Counted from the first letter of the stretch, positions 41,876-51,055 are shown. The stretch is 63,965 bases of DNA from an uncultured Collinsella sp. (GCA_902470905.1 CABRIC010000007.1:1-63965); one strand, 5' to 3'. Numbers and translations are program-made. Notes: generated from the sequence alone by a model not told the origin.

Positions 41876-41979
41876 GTCCGTGAGACCAACTTCTTCGGTG
41901 TAGTCGAGGGCAAATCCATATCTTAGACAAGAATTCGGGATTTGCAAGCACATACACGCACCCCACATGAGCTGCGCGG

Positions 41980-41985
41980 TATACT
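41980..41985 (+). promoter_or_regulatory. -10 element of dinB, probably leaderless
   Basis: TATACT ends 6 nt before the dinB ATG, so transcription would begin at or next to the start codon. The -35 region is poor. Confidence 0.45.
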
Positions 41986-41991
41986 CATGAC

Positions 41992-43245
41992 ATGGAAAGA
42001 CGCGAACATACATACGGTTATGAGGATGCTGCGGGCGTCACGCCGCCGCCCTGGACGGGTCCGGCGGTGGGCCTGATGGACCTGGATGCGTTTTTTGCGA
42101 GCGTGGAGATGCTCGACCATCCCGAATGGCGCGGAAAACCGCTCATCGTGGGCGGAGACGCCGATTCGCGTGGCGTCGTGTCCACCTGCTCATACGAGGC
42201 GCGTCGCTTTGGCGTGCACTCCGCCATGCCCTCGGCCGAGGCACGACGTCTCTGTCCGCAGGCCATTTGGACACATGGGCATTTCGATCGCTACCACGAG
42301 GTCAGCGCGCAGGTCATGGCGATTCTCGCCGACGAGACCCCGCGCGTTGAGCGCGTATCCATCGACGAGGCCTTTATCGATATCACACCGGGTCGTTTTG
42401 CACCCGAAGACCCGCTGTTGGTTGCGCGGCGCATCAGTGATCGCGTGGCGGCGCTGGGAGTGACCTGCTCCATTGGCGTGGGCTGCAACAAGACGGTCGC
42501 AAAGATCGCAAGCGAGCGGGACAAGCCGTTTGGGCTGACCATCGTGCGCCCCGGAACCGAACAGCGCTTTTTGGCCGCGCTGCCGGTATCTGCCATGAGT
42601 GGCATCGGGCGCTCAGCCGAGGAACGACTGCGCCGCATGCGCATCTACACGCTCGGCGAGCTGTCACGCGCACCGGAATCCACCTTGGCCTCTATTTTTG
42701 GCGTCAACGGCGAACGCATGCGCCAGCGTGCGCTGGGACTCGAAATCTCCGAAGTCACGAGCCTCGATGAAGAGCGCGAGGTCAAGTCGGTCAGCAATGA
42801 ACGCACCTTTGCGAAAGATTTGACTGAACGTAGGGATATCGAAGCGGCGATTGCGCTGTTGGGCGAGTCAGTGGGACGCCGCCTGCGCCGTCAGGGACTA
42901 ACGGGGGCCACGGTGACGCTCAAGCTCAAGTATTCGTATGGAAGTGGTCGCTCGGCACAGCGCCGACTACCTCATCCGACCGACGATGAGAACATCTTTG
43001 TGGCAGTGGCGCTCGAGCTGCTCGACAACATCTGGCAGGAAGGCATGCATGTGCGCCTGGCGGGCATCGGCATGAGCGACTTCAACCATCAGGGCGGTAT
43101 CCAGACCGACCTGTTCTGCGAAATCGACGACCGCGGAGCCCAATCCAGCGACCGTCGCGATCTCTCGGTCGCCATCGACGCCGTCCGAGACAAGTTCGGC
43201 GACACCGCCCTATCCTTCGGCCGTCAATCCCGCTTCAACGATTAG
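41992..43245 (+). CDS. dinB: DNA polymerase IV (Y family)
   Basis: Low-fidelity translesion polymerase. Metal and dNTP residues in LMDLDAFFASVE and SIDEAFIDIT, then SIGVGCNKTVAKIASERDKPFGL, a helix-hairpin-helix thumb (VSAMSGIGRSAEERLRRM) and the little-finger domain. GIQTDLF near the C-terminus fits the beta-clamp binding pattern QxxLF. 417 residues, with an N-terminal extension of about 25. There is no ribosome site before the ATG (see promoter). Divergent from rpsP. I see no convincing LexA box. Confidence 0.95.
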   Translation: MERREHTYGYEDAAGVTPPPWTGPAVGLMDLDAFFASVEMLDHPEWRGKPLIVGGDADSRGVVSTCSYEARRFGVHSAMPSAEARRLCPQAIWTHGHFDRYHEVSAQVMAILADETPRVERVSIDEAFIDITPGRFAPEDPLLVARRISDRVAALGVTCSIGVGCNKTVAKIASERDKPFGLTIVRPGTEQRFLAALPVSAMSGIGRSAEERLRRMRIYTLGELSRAPESTLASIFGVNGERMRQRALGLEISEVTSLDEEREVKSVSNERTFAKDLTERRDIEAAIALLGESVGRRLRRQGLTGATVTLKLKYSYGSGRSAQRRLPHPTDDENIFVAVALELLDNIWQEGMHVRLAGIGMSDFNHQGGIQTDLFCEIDDRGAQSSDRRDLSVAIDAVRDKFGDTALSFGRQSRFND

Positions 43246-43254
43246 TCCCTTAGG

Positions 43255-43297
43255 CAAAAAGAAAGCCGGGCAGCTGCGAATGGCGCAACTGACCGGC
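43255..43297 (-). terminator. Terminator between rsfS and dinB
   Basis: GCCGG/CCGGC stem with inner CAG/CTG and TGCG/CGCA steps. The minus strand then runs into CTTTCTTTTTG, so it mainly ends the obgE-nadD-yqeK-rsfS transcript and may also serve dinB. Confidence 0.75.
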
Positions 43298-43341
43298 GAA
43301 CGGTAGAGGGTGGCTAAAAAAGCCCCAGCCCAAATAAGGCC

Positions 43342-43797
43342 CTAGAGGAGGTCGAGTGGAAGCTGGGGGGCGTCACCCCAGAGCTTTTCGAGGCGGTAGA
43401 ACTCGCGCGCCTCGGGAGTGAAGACGTGGACGACAACCGAACCGTAGTCCATGAGCATCCAGGTCTTCTGCTCGCGGCCCTCGATGGAGAACGGATGCTC
43501 GCCGCAAGCCTCGGCGACCTTCTCCTCGATCTCGTCAACGATGGAATCGACCTGGCGGTTGTTGGTGCCGGTAGCGATGACAAAGTAGTCGCACACATCG
43601 GAAAGCTCAGTCAGGTCGAGCACCTGAACGTCCTCGCCCTTCTTGTCGTAGGCGGCCTGCGCGGCGGCGCGGGCGACATCCTCGGCGGCAACACCGCTCG
43701 CGGACAGCGAGGCAGCGGTGCGGTCGGACGTGGCAACGAAACTCTTGTGCTCCACACCTTCAAGAATCTGCTCGTCGGTCATGGTCTCGTCGGCCAT
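43342..43797 (-). CDS. rsfS: Ribosomal silencing factor RsfS
   Basis: Binds uL14 and blocks joining of ribosomal subunits when nutrients are low. The core is AAQAAYDKKGEDVQVLDLTELSDVCDYFVIATGTN...WMLMDYGSVVVHVFTPEAREFYRLEKLW. An N-terminal stretch of about 40 residues before the core is longer than usual and Ala/Ser-rich. 151 residues. AGAGG precedes the ATG. Last of obgE-nadD-yqeK-rsfS. Confidence 0.94.
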   Translation of the reverse strand: MADETMTDEQILEGVEHKSFVATSDRTAASLSASGVAAEDVARAAAQAAYDKKGEDVQVLDLTELSDVCDYFVIATGTNNRQVDSIVDEIEEKVAEACGEHPFSIEGREQKTWMLMDYGSVVVHVFTPEAREFYRLEKLWGDAPQLPLDLL

Positions 43798-43824
43798 GGA
43801 ATACCTCTTTCTAGACAGCCCGAG

Positions 43825-44433
43825 CTAGCGCAGCTGGGCGTAATGGTTGTAAATCGTAATAGCCGTGGGATAAAGATAACGCCCGGTCTGGATCACATAG
43901 ACCAGACCCTGCGCAAAACAGGAGAAGAACAACTCGTCGAGCGAGGACTTCCCCACCATCTTGCGCAGCGCGTGGGCATAATCACCGTGGCGGTTAGGTT
44001 CGATGGCATCGGCCACAAAGACCACCATATCGAGCGGCGTCATGTCGCAAGCGCCCACGGTGTGACGGTCGACAGCCTGAAAGACCGCCGGCGACAGCTC
44101 GGGAAAAAGCTGCGGAAGCTCATAGGCGGCAACCGGGCCATGCAAAAGCGGTGTCGCGGCAGACGGAGAGCCGGCAATCTTAATGCCATAATGCAGAGCG
44201 CGCGTAACCAGCTCGTCGTCGGAGAGCACCTTGTCCCAGTCATGGATCAGGCCGGCGGCTGCGGCATCAAAGCGGTTGACACCGTACACCTCGGCTAGGT
44301 GCAACGCAGTCTCGGCAACCCCGAGCGAATGCACATAGCGCTTACGTTTATCCTTCATGCGCACATCGAGCAACTCGTGGATACGCGTCAAGAGCGCGCG
44401 CTCGTCGCCCTCAAACTGATCTTCTACCGACAA
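43825..44433 (-). CDS. yqeK: YqeK-type HD hydrolase
   Basis: HD-domain metal enzyme; the B. subtilis-type YqeK hydrolyses symmetric diadenosine tetraphosphate. Metal ligands lie in KRYVHSLGVAETALHLAE, GLIHDWDKVL, HGPVAAYEL and DRHTVGACDM; note HDWDK in place of HDxAK. 202 residues. TTG start with GGGGGAG 4 nt upstream. Between nadD and rsfS, the standard order. Confidence 0.92.
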   Translation of the reverse strand: MSVEDQFEGDERALLTRIHELLDVRMKDKRKRYVHSLGVAETALHLAEVYGVNRFDAAAAGLIHDWDKVLSDDELVTRALHYGIKIAGSPSAATPLLHGPVAAYELPQLFPELSPAVFQAVDRHTVGACDMTPLDMVVFVADAIEPNRHGDYAHALRKMVGKSSLDELFFSCFAQGLVYVIQTGRYLYPTAITIYNHYAQLR

Positions 44434-44445
44434 CGTTCTCCCCCA

Positions 44446-45123
44446 TCAATCAAAATCGTCTTGCCCAAGATCGGCATACAGACCGCGTTTACGGATATAG
44501 CCGAGCACGGACTCGCTCGTAAGATAGCGCACGCTCATGCCGCGAGCAACCCGCTTGCGAATGTTGGTCGAGCTAATCGCCAGCGCCGGAATCTGAATAT
44601 AGCGAACGTCGAACGGCAGCCCCGATTCCTTAATCCGCGCCCGGGCCGTATCGATGTCAAAGCCGGGACGCGTCGCAGCAATAAAGGTTGCCAGTTCGGC
44701 AATCTCATCTGCATTGTGCCAGGTCACAATATCGATAATCGCATCGGCACCCGTAATAAAGTAAAGCTTCACCTGTGGCGGGTAAAACTCGCGAAGGGCA
44801 CGCAGCGTATCGGCTGTGTAGGTGACACCGGCACGATCGATCTCGAAGCGGCTTGCCAAAAAGGCCGGGTTCGCGGCGGTCGCGAGGACCGTCATGGCAT
44901 AACGGTCCTCAGCAGGCGTCACCGGTTTGTCGAGCTTAAAGGCAGGAGAACCGGCCGGCATAAAAAGCACAGCGTCCAAGTCGAGTGACTCGCGAGCCTG
45001 CTCGGCAGTAACCAAGTGCCCGTAATGAATCGGGTCAAAGGTGCCGCCCATAATGCCAAGCCGAAACTCGTGCCCATTCTTGATGGGAAGTTCAGGCAAT
45101 CCGATTCCACCGCGCAGCGACAT
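44446..45123 (-). CDS. nadD: Nicotinate-nucleotide adenylyltransferase
   Basis: Makes deamido-NAD from nicotinate mononucleotide and ATP. Nucleotidyltransferase motif GIMGGTFDPIHYGHLVTAEQA near the N-terminus and the C-terminal ISSTNIRKRVARGMSVRYLTSESVLGYI. 225 residues, with about 20 before the core. Starts 3 nt after the obgE stop. Confidence 0.95.
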   Translation of the reverse strand: MSLRGGIGLPELPIKNGHEFRLGIMGGTFDPIHYGHLVTAEQARESLDLDAVLFMPAGSPAFKLDKPVTPAEDRYAMTVLATAANPAFLASRFEIDRAGVTYTADTLRALREFYPPQVKLYFITGADAIIDIVTWHNADEIAELATFIAATRPGFDIDTARARIKESGLPFDVRYIQIPALAISSTNIRKRVARGMSVRYLTSESVLGYIRKRGLYADLGQDDFD

Positions 45124-45126
45124 GGC

Positions 45127-46593
45127 TTACTCGCCCTCCGGGGTCTCAACAACGTCGGCTTCGGTAGTGCCTTCGGAGCCCTCGGTGGCATCGACCACGT
45201 CCGCACCCTCGGCCGCAACGTCAATAACCTCAACGCCTGCATCCTCGAGCTCGTCCTCAAACTCCGAGAAGTCCTCGGCGCCCTCAAAGTCAAAGGCGCG
45301 CTGGCAAATGCGGACCTCGTCGCCGGCATGGCAGCCGGCCTTCTCGAGCGCGTCGTCGACACCCATGCGCGCAAACTTATGCTGCAGGTAGATGACGGCT
45401 TCCTCATTTTCCCAGTCGGTCTGGATAACCATGCGCTCGATGGCGCGACCAACCACACGGAAGGCGCCGGGCTCTTCCTGGACGATACGGAACCGCTTCT
45501 CGCGCTGCAGGCGGCGACGCTCCCACTCATCATCGCGAAGATCGACAGGCTCATCGGAAACCGCAAGCTCCGCGCGGAGCTTGGCCACCTGCTCGCCCAC
45601 GGCAAGCATCAAAGTATTGAGACCGGCACCCGTAACAGCGGAAACGGCAAAGAACATATGACCATCGTCGAGCGCCGCGCGCTTGAGGTCGGCGATCTTG
45701 TCAGCCGTGCCCGGCGCATCGCATTTGTTGGCGACGACGATCTGCGGACGCTCCGAAAGCTCGGCGCCATACTGCTCGAGCTCACGGTTGATGATGCGAT
45801 AGTCCTCAACCGGATCGCGATCCTCAAACCCGCCCGTCATATCGACGACATGCATAATCAAAGCAGTGCGCTCGATATGGCGCAGGAACTGATGACCCAG
45901 GCCCTTGCCCTCGCTCGCACCCTCGATGAGACCGGGGACATCGGCAACGACGTAAGAATATTCACCGGCACGCACCATGCCCAGATTGGGCACGAGCGTG
46001 GTAAACGGGTAGTCGGCAATCTTGGGACGGGCGGCACTCATACGCGCGATGAGCGAGGACTTGCCAACCGAGGGAAACCCCACGAGAGCGGCATCGGCCA
46101 TAAGCTTCATCTCGAGCTCGATCCAGTGCTCCTCGGCGGGCTCACCCAGTTGGGCAAACGCAGGCGCGCGGCGCACCGACGTCACAAAGTGGGTGTTGCC
46201 CAGACCACCGGCACCACCGGGCGCCACGACAACGCGCTCGCCGTCGTGCACCAGGTCGGCAATCTCGAACATCGGGGTCTGCGTCTCGGGATCGAGCTCG
46301 CGGACTACGGTGCCCATGGGGACTTTCAAAATCAGGTCCTCGCCGCTCTTGCCGTTGCGGCGGGCACCCTGGCCGTGCGTGCCACGCTCGGCACGAAAGT
46401 GATGCTTAAAGCGGTAATCGATCAGCGAGGAAAGCTGAGCGTCGGCCTGGATGACGACATTGCCGCCACGACCGCCGTCGCCGCCATCGGGGCCGCCCTT
46501 GGGAACAAATGCCTCGCGCCTAAACGACATGCATCCGGCTCCGCCGTCGCCGCCGCAAACGTTAATGCGGCTGATATCGGTGAACTGTGACAA
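45127..46593 (-). CDS. obgE: GTPase ObgE/CgtA
   Basis: Ribosome-associated GTPase involved in 50S assembly and stress signalling. Glycine-rich Obg domain (GGDGGAGCMSFRREAFVPKGGPDGGDGG), G1 GFPSVGKSSLIARM, switch I region DYPFTTLVPNLG, G3 DVPGLIEGA, G4 NKCD, and a C-terminal OCT domain followed by an acidic tail. 488 residues. It starts with TTG, with GGAGG 8 nt upstream. Confidence 0.96.
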   Translation of the reverse strand: MSQFTDISRINVCGGDGGAGCMSFRREAFVPKGGPDGGDGGRGGNVVIQADAQLSSLIDYRFKHHFRAERGTHGQGARRNGKSGEDLILKVPMGTVVRELDPETQTPMFEIADLVHDGERVVVAPGGAGGLGNTHFVTSVRRAPAFAQLGEPAEEHWIELEMKLMADAALVGFPSVGKSSLIARMSAARPKIADYPFTTLVPNLGMVRAGEYSYVVADVPGLIEGASEGKGLGHQFLRHIERTALIMHVVDMTGGFEDRDPVEDYRIINRELEQYGAELSERPQIVVANKCDAPGTADKIADLKRAALDDGHMFFAVSAVTGAGLNTLMLAVGEQVAKLRAELAVSDEPVDLRDDEWERRRLQREKRFRIVQEEPGAFRVVGRAIERMVIQTDWENEEAVIYLQHKFARMGVDDALEKAGCHAGDEVRICQRAFDFEGAEDFSEFEDELEDAGVEVIDVAAEGADVVDATEGSEGTTEADVVETPEGE

Positions 46594-46608
46594 CAGAATC
46601 GCCTCCTA

Positions 46609-46653
46609 CAAAAAAGAGGGAGACCCTTGAATCCTAAAACTCAAGTGCCTCCC
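46609..46653 (-). terminator. Terminator after rpmA
   Basis: GGGAG/CTCCC and CTTGA/TCAAG steps form an imperfect stem on the minus strand, then CTCTTTTTTG. It lies 26 nt after rpmA and would reduce read-through into obgE. Confidence 0.8.
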
Positions 46654-46678
46654 ACATATGTGCTCTATGAAGGGTGAA

Positions 46679-46936
46679 TTACGCGTTCGCGAGCGGGCGT
46701 ACGCTGACCCTGTGCTTGATACCCTTGTGGAACTCAACGGTACCGTCGACCAGCGCGAACAGCGTGTCGTCCTTGCCACGGCCAACGTTCTCACCCGGGT
46801 GGATGTGCGTGCCGTGCTGACGGACGAGAATCGTGCCCGTGGTTACCGTCTGGCCGGCATAGCGCTTCGTGCCAAGGCGCTGACCGCGGGAGTCACGGCC
46901 ATTACGGGAGGAACCGAGTCCTTTTTTGTGTGCCAT
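46679..46936 (-). CDS. rpmA: Ribosomal protein bL27
   Basis: Large-subunit protein near the peptidyl-transferase centre. The N-terminus MAHKKGLGSSRNGRDSRGQRLG begins directly at the mature type, with no cleaved N-terminal extension of the kind removed by Prp in Firmicutes. 85 residues. Follows rplU by 33 nt. Confidence 0.96.
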   Translation of the reverse strand: MAHKKGLGSSRNGRDSRGQRLGTKRYAGQTVTTGTILVRQHGTHIHPGENVGRGKDDTLFALVDGTVEFHKGIKHRVSVRPLANA

Positions 46937-46969
46937 TGTGTATACCTACTCTTTCGTTACGAGTGTAAT

Positions 46970-47344
46970 CTACTCGGCGACGGGAGCCTCGGCAACAGCC
47001 TCAGCCTCTGCCTTGACAGCCTTCTTGGCGCGGGAGGTAGCCTGAACCTTCACGATCTTCAGCTTGGTGAGCTGCTGACGGTGACCCTTCAGACGACGAT
47101 AGCGCTTGCGCTTGTGGAACTTGAAGACCAGCTGCTTCTCGCCCTTGAACTGCTCAACGATCTGAGCGGTAACCTTGGCCTTGGCCAGCTTGTCGGGATC
47201 GGTGACGATCTTCTTACCATCGTTGAGGAAGATAACCGGCAGGGTGATCTTATCGCCCTCATTGCCCTCGATCTTCTCGACGGTGATGACATCGTCGGTG
47301 GCGACCTTGTACTGCTTGCCGCCCGTGTTAACGATTGCGTACAT
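46970..47344 (-). CDS. rplU: Ribosomal protein bL21
   Basis: Large-subunit protein. MYAIVNTGGKQYKV at the N-terminus and FKFHKRKRYRRLKGHRQQLTKLKI near the end are diagnostic; a tail of about 25 residues rich in Ala, Lys and Glu follows, longer than the usual 103-residue protein. Start at 47344; the M seven codons earlier is not conserved. Own strong promoter. Confidence 0.95.
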   Translation of the reverse strand: MYAIVNTGGKQYKVATDDVITVEKIEGNEGDKITLPVIFLNDGKKIVTDPDKLAKAKVTAQIVEQFKGEKQLVFKFHKRKRYRRLKGHRQQLTKLKIVKVQATSRAKKAVKAEAEAVAEAPVAE

Positions 47345-47386
47345 GTTTACTTGCCCTTCATGCATCAGTTAGTGCAACAGCCGAAT

Positions 47387-47415
47387 ATAGTAGCAGGCGA
47401 TAATACCCCCGTCAA
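47387..47415 (-). promoter_or_regulatory. Promoter of rplU-rpmA
   Basis: TTGACG (47410-47415), a 17-nt spacer and TACTAT (47387-47392), with TGC before the -10. The -35 overlaps the stop codon of the upstream gene. Confidence 0.78.
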
Positions 47416-48224
47416 CGAGTATGTGGAGCAAATCCACAAGTTCGCACAGGTATGGGGCTGACGAGTCGGCCCTCGTCGTCCTCGCATGCTTGATTCTGAC
47501 GCTCGACATCGTAGGAGCAGATGGTCACGAGGTCTTGCATACCGGTGGAAACAATAGGTGCATCGACGCCCGGGGTCAAGCCCTGCAACAAAACATCAGC
47601 GGCGGAAAGCAAAATTTCCGGACGCATGGAGCCCTCGTTATCGGCATGTGTGTCGAGCATGAGCACCAGATGGTCCGGGCGCTCCCCTGCCTTAAGCTCA
47701 TAGCCCACGAGCGTATGATCCAAGTCCAGGCGCTTGCTCTTCTTACCGCGTGCGTAGTCGATGCCGTGGCCCGCGCGCAGCGTATCGATAGCACGACGCA
47801 CCTCGTCGGCGGAGGCCGGCGCGTCGGGATTCAGATGCAGGTCGATACGATAGGACAGACGCGTGAGTTGCGCCGTCAGCGCTGGCGTGCGCACGTCGAT
47901 GTATGCCGCCTCGATGGGGGCCAGATCGGCCGGAGATGATACCGCCAGGCGCTCAAACGCCTCGTCGAGTGCAACGAACTCAGTCATAAACAGGTCATAC
48001 CACTCGCAAGTCGACGACGTTCCCACCGGCAGCGCCGACGAAAAGCCCACGCGCATGTGCGGAGAGAAGCCCTGCGTCACGGCATAGGGCAGCCCCGCGC
48101 GACGCACGATGCGCTCAATGGTATGAATCACTTCGAGATGGCCCAGGTACTTAAGACGGTCGCGCTTGCCATAGCGAACGCGAAGCCTAAAGAGCGTGGG
48201 GTTGTCGGTCAGGCGCTCACTCAT
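47412..48224 (-). CDS. DUF2344 protein (radical SAM-associated)
   Basis: Family TIGR03936/DUF2344, found fused to or next to TIGR03960 radical SAM proteins. Its function is unknown, with a suggested link to tRNA or ribosome modification (rplU neighbours). N-terminal core RLRVRYGKRDRLKYLGHLEVIHTIERIVRRAGLPYAVTQGFSPHMRVGF...LPVGTSS. 270 residues. The ATG overlaps the stop of the radical SAM gene (ATGA), so the two are probably made in fixed ratio. Confidence 0.88.
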   Translation of the reverse strand: MSERLTDNPTLFRLRVRYGKRDRLKYLGHLEVIHTIERIVRRAGLPYAVTQGFSPHMRVGFSSALPVGTSSTCEWYDLFMTEFVALDEAFERLAVSSPADLAPIEAAYIDVRTPALTAQLTRLSYRIDLHLNPDAPASADEVRRAIDTLRAGHGIDYARGKKSKRLDLDHTLVGYELKAGERPDHLVLMLDTHADNEGSMRPEILLSAADVLLQGLTPGVDAPIVSTGMQDLVTICSYDVERQNQACEDDEGRLVSPIPVRTCGFAPHTR

Positions 48225-50098
48225 GCGCGATCACCCACCAATACGTTCTTGGCGTGGAGCGTGGGGCAGATTCCGCAGCCGGTGCACGAGGTGCGGGTAC
48301 AGTCGGGCGTCGTGACGCCCTCCAGCGAGCGGCGGTATTCGCGCTCGAGGAAGCCGCGCGAGCAGCCGGGGCTCACGTGCTCCCAGGGCAGGTGCCAGTC
48401 CAGTTCGTAGGGCAGGTGCACGAGCTCGTTGAGGTCGATGCCGTTTTTGGCCGCAGCCGACTTCCAGTTGTCGAGCGAAAAATGCTCCACCCAGGCGTCA
48501 AAGCGCGAGCCCGCACGCCAGGCGTCGATAATGACCGGCGTCATGTCGCGACCGGCACGGGAGAGCGCAGCCTCGACGAGCGAGGTCTCGGCATCGTGGT
48601 AGTGCACGCGGACCGCACGGTTGCGAACGCTCGTGACGAGGAGCTTCTGACGGCGCTTGACGTCGTCGTAATCGAGCTGCGGGCACCATTGGAACGGCGT
48701 GGCGGCCTTGGGGATAAACACTGACACCGAGATGGATACCGAGATGGAGCCGCGACGCGCCTTGGGAACCACGGAGCGGCCAAGCTCCAGCACGTGGTCG
48801 GCCAGGTTGGCGATGGCCACGATATCCTCGTCGCGCTCGCCGGGAAGACCCATCATAAAGTAGAGCTTCATGCGATTCCAGCCCGCCTCGAAGGCGGCCT
48901 TGGCCGCACGGTCCAAGTCCTCCTCGGTCACGTTCTTGTTGATGATGTCGCGCATGCGCTGACTGCCGGCCTCGGGGGCAAACGTCAGGCCGCCCTTCTT
49001 TTCGCCGGCGACCGACTCGGCCATATCCACGCCAAACGAATCCAGGCGCTGCGAGGGGATGGACACGCGAATGCCCGTATCCTCCAAGCGGCGGTTGAGC
49101 CTACCGAGCACATCACGGATGCAGGAGTGGTCGGTGGTCGAAAGCGAGGTGAGCGACACCTCGTCATAGCCGGTCTTTTCCAGGCCCTGGATCACCGAGG
49201 ACACAATCTGGTCGGCCGAGCGCTCGCGCACCGGACGATAGGTCATGCCGGCCTGACAAAAACGGCAGCCGCGGGCACAGCCGCGCAGAATCTCGATCGA
49301 CAGGCGATCGTGAACGAGCTGCGCGTAGGGCACGCACGACTGCGACAACGGATTGGTAGCACCAAAGTCCTCGACGACGCGCTTGTAGACCACCGGCGGG
49401 ACGTCCTTGCCTTCGCGCGGCACGGTGTAGCCATGAGGCGAGCAGGGCTCGTCATAGCGCACCTCATACAGAGACGGCACATAGGTACCGGCGACTGTCG
49501 CGAGCTGCTCGACAATCTGAGCGCGCGAGACGCCCTCGTCGCGCAAGCGGCGATGCAGCTGACAAATCTCGAGCAGCGACTCCTCGCCCTCGCCAATGAG
49601 GATGGCATCGAAGAAGGCCGCATACGGCTCGGGGTTATAGACCGAGGGACCACCGGCAATGATGATGGGGTCATCCTCGGTGCGGTCGGCCGCCAGCAGC
49701 GGAATGCCGGCTAGATCGAGGGCCTCGAGAAAGTTTGTCACGGCCATCTCGTGCGGCACGTGCATGCCGACGATATCAAACGAGGCCACGGGTGCTGCGC
49801 CCTCGAGCGACAGCAGCGGGATACCAGCCTCGCGCATGGCATCGCCCATATCGGGCCACGGCACATAACCGCGCTCACAGGAGATGCCCTCGGCTTGATT
49901 GAGGATGTTGTAGAGGATGGCGATGCCCTGGTTGGGCAGACCAACCTCGTACACGTCCGGGTAAATCATGCAGCAGCGATAGTCGGCATCAGCCTTGGAG
50001 AGTGTACCCCACTCGTGGTCGATATAGCGACTCGGCTTTTCGACCTTCGCGAGCAGCGGCTCGATCAAATGAAAACAGTCTTGGTATGGAACGCGCAA
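48221..50098 (-). CDS. B12-binding-domain radical SAM protein (TIGR03960 family)
   Basis: Radical SAM enzyme with unknown substrate. An N-terminal cobalamin-binding-like region (VYEVGLPNQGIAILYNILNQ... IVGMHVPHE...IIAGGPSVYNPEP) is followed by the cluster motif CARGCRFCQAG, the SAM-binding region, FAPEAGSQRMRDIINKNV and a C-terminal Cys-rich stretch (CTRTSCTGCGICPT) that may hold a second cluster. 625 residues. TTG start with AGGGG 7 nt upstream. Paired with DUF2344, downstream of the cell-shape genes. Confidence 0.9.
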   Translation of the reverse strand: MRVPYQDCFHLIEPLLAKVEKPSRYIDHEWGTLSKADADYRCCMIYPDVYEVGLPNQGIAILYNILNQAEGISCERGYVPWPDMGDAMREAGIPLLSLEGAAPVASFDIVGMHVPHEMAVTNFLEALDLAGIPLLAADRTEDDPIIIAGGPSVYNPEPYAAFFDAILIGEGEESLLEICQLHRRLRDEGVSRAQIVEQLATVAGTYVPSLYEVRYDEPCSPHGYTVPREGKDVPPVVYKRVVEDFGATNPLSQSCVPYAQLVHDRLSIEILRGCARGCRFCQAGMTYRPVRERSADQIVSSVIQGLEKTGYDEVSLTSLSTTDHSCIRDVLGRLNRRLEDTGIRVSIPSQRLDSFGVDMAESVAGEKKGGLTFAPEAGSQRMRDIINKNVTEEDLDRAAKAAFEAGWNRMKLYFMMGLPGERDEDIVAIANLADHVLELGRSVVPKARRGSISVSISVSVFIPKAATPFQWCPQLDYDDVKRRQKLLVTSVRNRAVRVHYHDAETSLVEAALSRAGRDMTPVIIDAWRAGSRFDAWVEHFSLDNWKSAAAKNGIDLNELVHLPYELDWHLPWEHVSPGCSRGFLEREYRRSLEGVTTPDCTRTSCTGCGICPTLHAKNVLVGDRA

Positions 50099-50107
50099 AA
50101 GAAACCC

Positions 50108-51037
50108 CTAAGCAGCGAGATCGGATGCATCCTCAAAGGGACCCATGGGACGGGTGGCGCCGGCGACCGTGGTCACCAGGTCGCGGACGCGCGAGAACGT
50201 AGCGGCAGCCACCTCGTTGGCTCGGCTGTAGTCGATGTCGCGCTCGTAGAGCGACACGAGCGCACGGCCCATGCCATAGGTACCCGCGGCGGCGGTCAGC
50301 GCCTTGACGACAAACCCAATATGCGGCGTCTGCTTTACCAGGACGCGAGTGACAGCACGGATCACCAGGCCACCGGCAAGCACGCCCGCGACCTCATAGC
50401 CGCGCTCGGGCTTTATGCCGCGTCCAAAGATGGCCGCGAGCTCAAAGAGCATGCCCACCTGCGCCAGCGCCATAACGGGATAATCGGCCCCCGGCAAAAA
50501 CACCAGCGCGCCCGTCACCATATTGGTAAGCGCGCACGAGGTGATGATGCGGTTAGCGGCAGCGATACGCATAAAGGCGAAGTTCGCCGCAAATGCCGTC
50601 TCCTTGTCCGTGCGATCGAGAATCCAGCGGGCGAGCGTCTCGAGCAGATACGTCTTATCGGTAGCCGCCACCGCGCCGAGCATGGGCGTGGACTCCTGGA
50701 TAAAAGGCACCTCGACAGCGGACTCGGCCAGCACGCACACGGGGGCGCCGGCAATCACGAGTTCCTGCACGGCGCTCTCAAGGCGGTCAGACCCGCACGA
50801 AAGCACCAGTACCACATCGGTATCGGTCTTGGGGATGATACGGTCCTCCCCCAGGCGCTCAACGCGCACTATGCCCGACGTCGTCTGCGGCACGAAGGCA
50901 TCGCGCACCGTCTCGACCAAAAAACGCGAGGCAGACGAATCGAGGTAGACGGACACGCGAACAGGCGTGTCGGAATCCTTCTTGGTAGTCGCGCCCATCT
51001 TAAAGACGCGGGTCAGCTTGTCAACGGGAATCTTCAT
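50108..51037 (-). CDS. DUF697-type membrane-associated protein
   Basis: Unknown function. The first 160 residues look like a Rossmann-type domain (VRVSVYLDSSASRFLVETVRDAF; VVLVLSCGSDRLESAVQELVIAGAPVCVLAES) without GTPase P-loop motifs. The C-terminal 130 residues fit DUF697 (ALTNMVTGALVFLPGADYPVMALAQVGMLFELAAIFG), which is often fused to Era-like GTPases and is partly hydrophobic. GGAGGGG precedes the ATG. Between rodA and the radical SAM gene. Confidence 0.8.
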   Translation of the reverse strand: MKIPVDKLTRVFKMGATTKKDSDTPVRVSVYLDSSASRFLVETVRDAFVPQTTSGIVRVERLGEDRIIPKTDTDVVLVLSCGSDRLESAVQELVIAGAPVCVLAESAVEVPFIQESTPMLGAVAATDKTYLLETLARWILDRTDKETAFAANFAFMRIAAANRIITSCALTNMVTGALVFLPGADYPVMALAQVGMLFELAAIFGRGIKPERGYEVAGVLAGGLVIRAVTRVLVKQTPHIGFVVKALTAAAGTYGMGRALVSLYERDIDYSRANEVAAATFSRVRDLVTTVAGATRPMGPFEDASDLAA

Positions 51038-51055
51038 AGCAAACCCCTCCAGCGG

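Noticed and set aside
41985..42020. LexA-type SOS box at dinB
   Set aside because: CGAAC occurs near the start of the gene, but no matching GTTCG arm follows at the right distance.
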